Positions 55,251 through 64,000 of a stretch of DNA of 64,000 nt are shown piece after piece (positions within the stretch are counted from its first letter, which is position 1; every line of letters starts with the position of its first letter). Source of the DNA: Scilla litardierei (lineage: Eukaryota; Streptophyta; Magnoliopsida; Asparagales; Asparagaceae). Location of the stretch: assembly GCA_030789695.1 (NCBI GenBank), contig CM061142.1:276327043-276391042 (forward strand), read 5' to 3'. The notes under the pieces were generated by a model. It had not been told where the DNA came from, did not search any database, and was given only the letters and a program-made list of their open reading frames with translations. Position numbers and translations under genes: made by a program.

Positions 55251-55621
55251 ATCACCCGATCGGTTGACAAGTCAACCGATCGGGTGATCCGTTACAAAAA
55301 ATAAACAGAAAACGGCGGAGTTTCACCCGGTCATATGAACTGGTCGGTTGAGTTCTTGGGGTGACCGGTTGGATCTTGGCGCCATCGGGTGAAGGGGTCG
55401 GTTGGGTGCCTGTGTCTCGGCTCCTCATCATCAGCTACAGATGAACCGATCGGGTGAAAGTCACCCGATCGGTTGGAATTTGGCTTGAAAAGACAGAGAA
55501 TCGGCCCCGTTGAACCGGCCTGTGAACCAGTCGGGTGACATCCACTTGAGCTCCAGCTGAGACCGGGTGGTGCACGCGTGCATCACCCGATCGGTTGGAG
55601 ATGACCAACCGACCGGGTGAG
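55251..55621. repeat. CCGATCGG palindrome array in E 5' LTR
   Basis: Same array as 46865-47235. The TATA-proximal palindrome (55251-55288) has perfect 18-bp arms around a 2-base centre. Confidence 0.88.
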
Positions 55622-55865
55622 GGGCTGAAAGATGTAATCTTCGTCGTTTGACCCCCTGGATCACGCGTGACTCCTCCCGTTGCTCCGGGGACTTGAGATA
55701 TCGTCGTTAAACGTCCCCTACGCGGGCAATCTCCTGCAAACATGGAGAAACAAAGAAAAGTGAAAGAAAACGAGAAAACACGAGAAAACGAATAAAAGAC
55801 GGCGGAAAATACGGAGAAACACGAAAGAAAACATGCGTGAATATATGAAATATATACGCACGTCA

Positions 55866-55870
55866 TAGGC
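55866..55870. other. Target site duplication of element E, right copy
   Basis: TAGGC. Confidence 0.95.
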
Positions 55871-57340
55871 ATACTGGCCAAGAGCATCAGACTCACCCCC
55901 TCTCAAGAGACTAAGGGGCTAGTATGTACTCGACAGCTCATGCTCAATAGGCAATGACCTATGGTATGTTATGATTTCAATAATTAGTCTCTTGAGTAAT
56001 AACTCGAGAGTACGTGCATTAGAGGAATGGAGTAAGAAGGGTTATTAAGAAAAGCAATGGTTTGAAGAAGGAAAGTGTTTGGATTAAATTTTTTCCAAAT
56101 CACCTTTTCATAAAGTCCTAGTACAATAGTTTGGCCACTGCAATCAGCTTCATTCTTTTACAAAGATCCATCCTTTCGATAGAGAAGCACAACCTCACCT
56201 AAGACATAGAGCAACGTTGAAGCCGGTCCCTCGAAAAATGCACCTCCAAGCTATGCGGTGGGCAGACTTTCCCAAATACCCTTGAAGGATGAGCTGTCAT
56301 CCTACAAAAAATCTAAGCCCACAATTGGAAGCTCAGACGGGCGGCACCAAACCAACAGCTGTAGGGACACCCATGCGAGGGAGAGAGATGCCTACAATGG
56401 CCAAGTACCTAACCAGCTACGGATTGCCAAAGTGGTCTTGGGTCATCTTGGATGAAGCAAGCCACTGGAAGATCTCCTCTGCACTACAACTTGGACACCG
56501 GCATTGGGTATGGTAGTAATGCATAGGAGGGAACATGCATTCTTATGTTCCTCCTCCTATTGAACTCTGTCAGCCACAAATGGTGTAGTGCACTTTAACC
56601 CCATGATCACCGTCATCTCATACAAAGTTTTGTTGTAGGTCTGCCAACTTTGGTGCATCATGGAGAGTCGCACCAACAAATGATATCTCCCCCTTTTGAT
56701 CGCCTAAGCTCGTATAGAGTTGGCCTTAGTCCAGAGTCGTCCTTCCATCATAGCATCCAGACACCATGGTAGCTTTACAAAGAATATTTACCACTTTCCT
56801 TCATGGACGGTGGCACATCGACAAGGGAAGGGAGAATTTCTCAACAATGGGGAAGATGGCTATCCAACATCCCACCTTCCCATACTTTTATTGCCACTCC
56901 GGGTGGGAGTCTGCCGATCACGATGGTATAAAATCCCATGGTGAAGGGCCATCCTCAAAACCACCCCACCGCTAATTAAGCTTTGCCTTGAGAAACAGTC
57001 ACATCCTTTCATATCCAACTTTAAAGGTGAATTATGAAAGCTCATGGAGTGAGCAGCCATTCCTGCAGGCACTATTGTCCTTATTTCCTTAACACCTCTC
57101 CTTCAGCCAGAGCGCATGCTTGGATTTTTGGGTGGTGGACACGAAGTCATCACATTTGACGCAAGACCCCCAGCTCGGGCTGGGGTCGATCCATTAGCTC
57201 TGGGCCCCAGTGTGGTCTTCTTATTCCACTAGCGAGGCCCACAGGCCCCATTATGAAAGTATTCTACAGACGAGGCCCCCAGGCCTCCGTGTGGAATTCT
57301 TCCACTGGTGAGGCCTCCGAGTCCTAGCACCGACCACTGG
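55871..57340. other. Unassigned sequence right of element E
   Basis: No gene or known element recognised. Around 57200-57330 there are three imperfect copies of a segment with GAGGCC and a following CCAC/TCCAC, spaced about 45 bp. Confidence 0.3.
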
Positions 57341-57510
57341 CATTCGACTCCACACAGTCATGCCACATCCACATCAAATGCCCTCAACCAGCTTGAGGCA
57401 TCAACCTCAACATTCGACTCCATGCAGTCATACCACGTCCACATCAAAGCACTCAGACAGCTTGAGGCACCGACCTCTGAAATTCGACTCCATACACTCA
57501 TGTCAGAGGT
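57341..57510. repeat. 70-bp tandem repeat, about 2.5 copies
   Basis: Copies begin at 57341, 57411 and 57481 with ATTCGACTCCA, each followed by CAGTCAT or CACTCAT, CACATCAAA and CAGCTTGAGGCA where present. Confidence 0.8.
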
Positions 57511-58080
57511 CGGTGCCCCAGCACGAACCTCTAATACTTGACCCGAATGTGCCACATCCGAACCCTCACCCCCTCAAACCGGTTTGGGGACTGGTAACTC
57601 CTGTTGCGTCACAAAACATTATATCATGATTCATAATTTTGGTGCTATTAGGCAGCACTTATCCTCAGCATACTTAGTCTTGCCCCTGTCAAGATGGGGC
57701 CCTCACTGGTCCAACCTCGATTACCATATGTAGCTATATCTTATCATTTTCTTCTGACTTGTCCATTTCAGGGGTCTAAGTCCAGCATAGGGTTGCCAGG
57801 GCCTACTGCTTGACAACTAGAGATGTGTCTGAGCCCCCAAGCCCAGACCAAGAGGCATGACCTATAGCCTACCCAACATAGACTCTACTGACAACGGGTG
57901 CAACTGTTCAGCCAACCCGACCTAATATTACGATGCAAACCCAAGTCCAGCCCTTCATAAATTTAAAGAACCCAAGTCCATCACAGACATTCCACACAAG
58001 GGACAGATCACCACAAACAGCCTGCCACAGACAAACAAAGTCAGGGCAAAAGGCAAACTTTCATTCATACATCCAAAAAG

Positions 58081-59095
58081 TTACTCAAAAATGCCACCTT
58101 GTGGCTCAAAAGAAAGAATGCAAAGATTACATAGTAGGATCCGCATCGGGCTCATTCTCCCCAAAAGCTTCTCCCTCACTTGGGGCCTCCCTAGCTGAGG
58201 TTCCTGCTCTACCATTAGTGGCCCCCTCGGCAGATCCCCAGTAGAGGTAGGGATAACACCCGCTTCCAGGAACGAGAGCGTATTTTTGGGAAACATCCTT
58301 AGGAACATAATCTTCATGAACCTAGCTCTAGCTTTATAGTCTATGTCAGCTTGAGCCTTAACTTTTCCCAGCTCCCAGTGGTGGTCAGGGTTGCTATGGT
58401 AGCCTCCTCCTTTAGCTTATACTTATCATCATCGGTTCGCTAAAAATTGGCCCTCAAATTCTCCAGTTCAGCATCCAAAATAAGAAAATGGCCCCTGAGG
58501 TGGGTGAGGTCGTCCTTTAGCTCCCCTACTCTCTTCCTGCACATACGAAAACTATGATGGTAGTGGCTCAACTTCGCTACCCCTACGTAAAAAGAAGAGG
58601 GTGAGTCAATAATACAAAAGTACAAGTGATAGAGGCTACGAGGCAACACACATGTCAGACCCTTCGAAGGCCCATAGTGAACCAGTTGATATCGAGTAGA
58701 GAAAGACTGGCCAACTCCAGAGCATCACCCAGCATGAAGTCTAGCACCCCGACAATGAGGCCCTTAGCATCGATTTTCGATAAATGATGAGACGACTGGC
58801 CCCCTCCAGACGGGCATGCTCGACTAGCCCTCGTTGACGACGCCGAGCCCTTGTTAACAATGCATCTTTAGTCAACTCCTCGCCTGCCCCGGCCTTTCCC
58901 TTGCAGGTGAGTTCCACGACGGTACGGTAGCAAAGCTCCAGTTCCTCGATTGACTCGTCAGGAGCTGCTGCAGGAGGCAGATTGATCTCAACCTAAGGTC
59001 GATGGGTTACAGAACTAGCCACCCAAGCATCAATACGATGAGGCCATCTCCTATCTGTCACGTCAGCAGAACCCGTATCCCACGTCATTGGAACC
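58081..59095 (-). pseudogene. Degenerate coiled-coil-rich frames, probably transposon-derived
   Basis: On the minus strand, pieces in different frames read charged and helical. Around 59083-58760: PDESIEELELCYRTVVELTC with a Lys/Arg-rich continuation. At 58649-58440: GELKDDLTHLRGHFLI and AELENLRA, coiled-coil-like. Near 58317-58081: KIMFLRMFPKNTLSFL. Stops separate them. The pattern recalls the coiled-coil tails of plant mobile-domain or gag-like transposon proteins, but I cannot name a family. Confidence 0.3.
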
Positions 59096-60112
59096 GATAG
59101 ATCTTCTGAAGAAGAAGAAGATCAATCAAGCATCGACTCAAAAGGAGAAATTATGGCATAAGCAAGCAAATGGGGAGGGGAGAAGGATGCATGTACAAAA
59201 ACTTCCAACCTTCCCCCCATTTTAAAACTATCCCCTGATAAGATCGGTAGGAGACCATGGCAACCGTTCGATCCACTCGGCGCCAATAGCGCCCGTCCAT
59301 GATTAATGCATCCGGTCGGCCACTAATTAGCGTACAGGCGGACCGCCTCCTTCCACTATTAGCATCCCTCGATAAGTGGACCCATCTTTTCAAACTTTAC
59401 ATTAAATGCATGCCTTTTGATGCTGTCGCCTTACAATCCAAGAGCTATCACTTATGTCATTCAGAATGTGGGGACTTCTCTTCCCAAAACACTGCCCAGG
59501 GATTTTTTCCGTGTCAAGGCAATGGATCTTGTCCCATTAGAAGAAGTCAGTAACAGGCCAGGTTTGCCTCCCACACTGCAAGGGCATCTCAGGTTAGCAG
59601 TGCCTGAACTCGACACCTCGGCCTCAAATAGCACTTAATGCTTGGCCTAATTAAAACCAATGCCTAGCCCAGATTAAGGCCACCTCTGGTTCTAACAAGT
59701 CACCTAGTTCTTTTCAGGCCACAGTCTAGTGACCACTGATCAGTTCGGGGCCATGCTCCCAGTTCAAGCCCCACAGGTTTTTTCTTCAGAACCCGAGCAC
59801 AACTGGTCGAATGATCTTCTAGCATAGAGGGCTAAGTCTAACGTTCTACCAGAAAATTCAAAACCCAAGGCCCATTTGGGCCTGGCGAAGGCATCCTAGC
59901 CTGAGCCTTCCAGGCTCGGCCTGGTGTAACGCTTAAATTTTGCCATGCTAACACAGACGCAAAGAATAGGCATCCAAATCAAGAAATTTTTTTCCTTCCA
60001 TTCATTGGACAAGTGTTACAATATTGGCCGATTCAGTGGCATACATTCAACACAAAAGGCCAAAAAGAGAAAAGGGAAAGAGCAGTAACTAGCACTGCGC
60101 CTGGTTTTTCAC

Positions 60113-60531
60113 CGCATGATATGCTCTCCTGCTCAGTCCACCTCCGAGCTTCTTCAGCTCCTCCTTGACCTGCCTCTGTCGGTCCTTCTCCTCTTTCATG
60201 TCCTCCTCCACTACTTGGACGAGAGCCAGATATTTGATTCCTCTAAGTCCCTTGCCAGCTTCTTGCAGAGGTGTAGCTTGGTTATGACATCAAGCTGGGA
60301 CTCTACCTCCTCCTTGTCAACTACTAGAGGTTTCTGCTCGGCCTCAGGAGCAAAAGGGATAGCAGAAATTCGCACCGCCCGAGCATGCCTCTCCTCCTCT
60401 GACTGACCCTCATCCTCAAAGAAGTGCATAAGGTTCGTATCATCCATGTCCACCTCCCCCTCACTCGATGGGACCTCGATGGATGAAGGCACTAGTGCCG
60501 ATGATGGCAACAGGGGAGACGGTGGCATCAC
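60113..60531 (-). pseudogene. Acidic/coiled-coil frame, unknown
   Basis: A minus-strand frame from 60531 reads MMPPSPLLPSSALVPSSIEV, then acidic (EGEVDMDDTN, EDEGQSEEERH), then KEEVESQLDVITKLHLCKKL. It stops near 60211, and another frame continues with a Glu/Lys coiled-coil (EEDMKEEKDRQRQVKEELKK) to about 60113. It may be the same kind of protein as 58081-59095. No domain recognised. Confidence 0.3.
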
Positions 60532-61460
60532 CTAAGAATTAATAGCGTTAAAGAGGCTATGTGACTCAGACATTCTCACAAGCGAAGAAGGAGACGAGAG
60601 AAAGGCTTGAAACACAGTCTGGACAAAGGTAAGCTGCTCTTCTCCCCTCCTTTTTATAAACTCAAGGGGCAGTGGAAATCCTGAACCATTTGATCACATC
60701 AACAAGATAGCTTCCATCTAGCACGAATTGGGCGACGATACGACATCGGCTCCTTGGAAGCCAACACTGACTGCTCGGATTCTATATTCAAAGCGGATCA
60801 GTTTAACAGATTTTCCTCCACTACTCGGTGCTTCAACTCATGAATCATGATAAACACGACGACACACCATCATCAGTACGCATCCCTACGAACAAAGTGC
60901 ATCCTCGTTCTCGTGTTCCCGAAGCAAGACATCAGCAAGGTAGGCAGCATCTCTTGTTCAATTTGTCTCGCTGTCTCTCCACTCTTAACTTCACGGTGGT
61001 GGCTCGAGCCCACATTGCCTAACCGAGAAGACGATGGGCCATTGTAGATACAAATAACAGTAATTGGGCTCAGCCCGTTAAAAGGGCACCCGGCCCAGTG
61101 CGTCTGGTGGGACCCATCAGTGCAACCTCCTAACCTGGCTCGAGTGGTCGATAGACCCGACCTCAGCATATCCCCACAGGAGTGCCCAACCTCAAGGTCC
61201 ACAAGCTGCTCCCCCAAGCCCTCAAAGTGATGTCCCTACTCTAGGCCAGCCCTTAGTGGCTTGGCCTGGCCTGGCCCACGTCATCCACGTGGCACGATCT
61301 CAGGCAACCGACAAACAGTCTCTTTCCAATTAATTAGAATTTAATCCATATCTTACCTGTAGAAATGGTCGGTCACAATACATCCTCAATAGACAGAAAT
61401 CGGCTACGTCTAGGATATAATAGCTTTCCACCTGGCTGGCCCTTATTGGCCGTCATCCCC

Positions 61461-61468
61461 TATATAAG
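61461..61468 (+). promoter_or_regulatory. Candidate TATA box
   Basis: TATATAAG after CATCCCC, followed by a pyrimidine-rich stretch. A GCATCAACA ending at 61823 resembles the end of some plant LTRs, so 61461 may be an LTR promoter, but no partner LTR or PBS is recognisable. Confidence 0.3.
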
Positions 61469-61823
61469 CAAGATGATACTTCCTCCTCAATGTGGGCTTT
61501 TCTTGATCTCTTGGGCGAACTAAAAGGTCAAGTTTGGATATTCAAACTCTGATCATTTCTCAGTCATAGCAGTGGCTACCTCTAGCCACACTCCCTTCTT
61601 CCTGTTTGAATCTAACTTGAGCGTCGGAGTCTGATTGGGAAGTCACCCCCTCCGATGAGGTTGATGAGCTTTTCTTTGTTTCATGCATTAGATAAGGACT
61701 TCCATCCCCAGCTTGGTAAAACTGCCCTATTCGTGTTCAACCTCGTGCAGATTGCTTGCCTTAGTGACCAGGTCTAGGCATTGGGCAGCTTGGTCCAACC
61801 CCACGAGAATTCATGCATCAACA

Positions 61824-62974
61824 TCGGATTCAAATTTAAGGTAAGGAATTATTTGCATTTTAATCAGTTCCAAAATTAAGTTACTACTTAGGCAAGAATT
61901 GATGCCTCCTCCTATTGTTGGCATTCAAGTTGGGCTGTTAGAGTTTCTGAGGGGAGCATCTCTCTAAACTACAAAATTTTTTAAGCTCACTATGATTTCA
62001 ATTACACCATACCAATTTTCAAAATTGCTAAGCTCCCAATAAATTCATTAAAAATTCTTCTTTTATCTATCTCCTCCAGCTCCTCTTCCTCATCCTCCCG
62101 CCTAGGGACTGATCCTCCTTAGGACTAAACTGGGCTATATCCCGGGTGATTTTTTTCACCTAATATTTTTCACTTATGGTTTGTCTAAGTCCAAATACAC
62201 TAGCCCAAATAATTTTTATAACTAGCCCAGCGGTAAACACTGGCCCAAACCCAAGTTGGGATTGCTTCCTAAAAAAACCAAAAGTGGGTCATCACTTAAA
62301 TAACGGGTTAAAACCCTCTATCCAACAAAAACTAATCAAAACACTGCTTTTCTATCTATCTCTCTCAAGCCACAGCCGCCACTCCCTTCGTTTCATGCCA
62401 AAAAAAATTTCTCAAGAGGCAAACAAATTATTTTTTCATCCTAAAGATCAATATCTGCTATTTTCTATGTTTTATTATCCTGTTGATGAATTCTAATTTT
62501 AAACAAATATAACAAGATACATGTTTCAATTTATGCAAAAATAAAAGAATACAGAGAGGGGGAGAAGAATATGGAGGAAGACTTTTTTAGATTTTAATCT
62601 ATGACATCAAAGTTCGAACATTTTTTCAAAAAAATTTTTGTTCTCTACGGAAACTATTTAGCACTCAAATTTCCTTGGGATAGAATTCAGTCCATTCTTT
62701 TTGTGTATTTGGTTGGTAGCCCATGACTGAATAAATTTCTGGCTTCGACCATGCGCCTCTTACCTCCATCGCCATCGCTAACAATTAAACACAAAAATCC
62801 AAAAAAAATTTGTTGAACCCAACATGTTTAATTAAACAAAACAAGTTCAATTAAATCCCAAAAATTCAAAAACAATTCAAAAAAAATCAAAAAAACTACA
62901 AAGAACTTGAAACGAATAAAAATCAAATAAAATTGGATAAATCGATGAGTTCGTACTTTCATGGCTGAGCGCCA
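61824..62974. other. AT-rich unassigned sequence
   Basis: No credible ORF or repeat family recognised. Confidence 0.3.
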
Positions 62975-63042
62975 TGTGATGCTCGGGTCTATATTAATAA
63001 AGACCAAATATGGTTCTTGGGCCTATCGGTGCAAGCATCACA
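62975..63042. repeat. Imperfect hairpin 1
   Basis: TGTGATGC at the left pairs with GCATCACA at the right; the arms continue imperfectly to about 18 bp. Confidence 0.45.
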
Positions 63043-63070
63043 AATAAATTTTTAAAAATATAGTCAAAAG

Positions 63071-63157
63071 TGTTGCTCGAGTTCTCAAATTGGAGCAACC
63101 AATATGGTATTTGGGCTTATACCATATTGATTACTCAGATTAGAGAACCCCAACAAC
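63071..63157. repeat. Imperfect hairpin 2 (arms about 40 bp)
   Basis: Left arm 63071-63110 and right arm 63119-63157 are inverted, with about 30 of 40 bases matching and the loop-proximal ATATGGTAT part perfect. Foldback-MITE-like or a small-RNA precursor shape. Confidence 0.6.
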
Positions 63158-63631
63158 AATTTTAATTGGGTTTTGAAACCCCGGGAGGGGGAGGAGAAAA
63201 GGTCGAGTAGGTAGCGGCCTTAGGTGGATGAGGCAACTACTGGAGAAGGATGAGGATGAAAGAGGTAGCGGCAGGACAAGAGGAGGAGAAGATGTGTAGT
63301 GTAGTGAGGAGAGAAAAAAAATCGTAAAATTGGAATTTTACTTCTTAAGTATATAATAGGTATTAAGACAAGGCCAAACTTCTAAATAAAGTGCAGTATG
63401 TTTCGAAATTATTGTTGTGTAAATAGAGCTCCCTTTATAGAGAAATAACAAGAAATAGTGTCAAACAAGTTAACAATGGAAATTATACATGTTCTGAAGG
63501 AAGTTTTGTTTGATATTTTGTTCAAATGGATAATTGAAAAAGACAAACTAGTTAAAACCTACTATAGATTTTAACTTATACAGAGGCTGCTAACAGTATG
63601 TTGGTTGTTTTGGGAACTAGTTTGTGATCAA
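63158..63631. other. Unassigned sequence before the MITE
   Basis: A purine-rich GGAGGAG stretch near 63184-63310, then AT-rich; nothing recognised. Confidence 0.3.
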
Positions 63632-63815
63632 TTATTCTTGAGATGTGCCATATACACCCAAAATTAAGGGGTGTATACACTTTTCCTTGCCAAAAATGAA
63701 AAACATGTCACCTCATTTGTCTCCTCTTTCTCCCCCCTACGTTTAGGTATATTTTGCACGGAAAACAATATACACCCCCTACTTTGGGAGTGTCTATAGC
63801 ACATCTCTTATTCTT
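63632..63815. mobile_element. MITE of 168 bp with 8-bp target duplication
   Basis: The element spans 63640-63807. Terminal inverted repeats begin GAGATGTGC and end GCACATCTC and extend imperfectly over about 40 bp (GGGTGTATA motifs inside). It is flanked by TTATTCTT at 63632-63639 and 63808-63815. No coding capacity. An 8-bp duplication points to a hAT-type transposase, though the ends are not the classic hAT CAGGG/TAGGG. Confidence 0.8.
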
Positions 63816-64000
63816 TCTATAGATTTACAGAGGATTATTCATTCCCCTTTTAATAAATCGTATGATTAATCAATCACCAGTTAGTTTGCTCTGACCATTC
63901 CAATAAGGGCATGTTTCGAACTTGGATTCTGGGTGAGAAAGTGGGGTTTGGGCACTGTTCATGCCACTATTCACCAATTGTAGCCCACTTTCTTGACTCG
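63816..64000. other. Right edge, unassigned
   Basis: Nothing recognised. Confidence 0.3.

Larger units (their letters stand above)
45901..55865 (-). mobile_element. Element E: non-autonomous Athila-like element (gag-pro plus env-like, no RT/INT)
   Basis: Two LTRs of exactly 1579 bp differing by about 32 substitutions (about 2%), perfect TSD, a perfect tRNA-Asp primer site, a PPT, a gag-protease frame and an env-like frame on the minus strand. No RT, RNase H or integrase motif is present anywhere in the 6.8 kb interior. It must have been copied with enzymes supplied in trans. Confidence 0.93.
54287..55865 (-). mobile_element. 5' LTR of element E (1579 bp)
   Basis: Pairs with 45901-47479. TATA box at 55234-55241; palindrome array 55251-55621. 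Confidence 0.95.

Noticed and set aside
1..64000. tRNA, rRNA or host protein-coding genes
   Set aside because: None recognised on either strand; tRNA-like matches are only the primer binding sites.

Overview
This 64 kb window looks like transposon-filled plant (angiosperm) DNA. I see no host gene, no tRNA or rRNA gene and no CRISPR array. Plant origin is supported by Sirevirus-type Ty1/copia, Tekay/Del-type chromovirus and Athila-type Ty3/gypsy elements, primer sites for tRNA-iMet and tRNA-Asp, and a CACTA element with both TNP2-like and TNPA/PTTA-like proteins. The species cannot be read from the sequence.

Layout. Z (1-3093) is the 5' end of a minus-strand LTR retrotransposon that interrupts A. 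A (3094-10320) is the right part of a plus-strand Athila-like element: a protease-linker remnant, an env-like pseudogene, a PPT and the 3' LTR. B (10321-14565 and 36849-37183) is a rearranged Athila-like relic with inverted LTRs and a minus-strand gag fragment. C (14566-36843) is a plus-strand Tekay-type chromovirus inserted in the B LTR. D (19295-31919) is a minus-strand Sirevirus with intact gag, pol and env-like frames, inserted in the reverse transcriptase of C with a clean 5-bp target duplication. A minus-strand CACTA relic follows (about 37.4-45.55 kb). E (45901-55865) is a minus-strand Athila-like element with two 1579-bp LTRs and target duplication TAGGC; it has gag-pro and an env-like frame but no RT, RNase H or integrase. 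From 55.9 kb onward lies poorly recognisable sequence with degenerate coiled-coil frames, tandem repeats, hairpins and a MITE with an 8-bp target duplication (63640-63807).

Insertion order fits LTR divergence judged by eye: D about 0.4%, C about 1.6%, E about 2%.

The most unusual structure is a recurring cis module. All six LTR families here carry an array of short G+C-rich palindromes in U3, and in five of them a TATA box lies downstream. In A, D and E a second array of the same palindrome type sits just before the env-like frame, with a TATA box in A and E, which suggests an internal env promoter. The C and D arrays share the same unit of about 100 bp in the same sense, although the elements belong to different superfamilies. 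Separately, C has two GT-AG intron-like interruptions. Removing each one restores a conserved reading frame, and the first sits at the gag/pro boundary, where splicing could set the Gag to Gag-Pol ratio.
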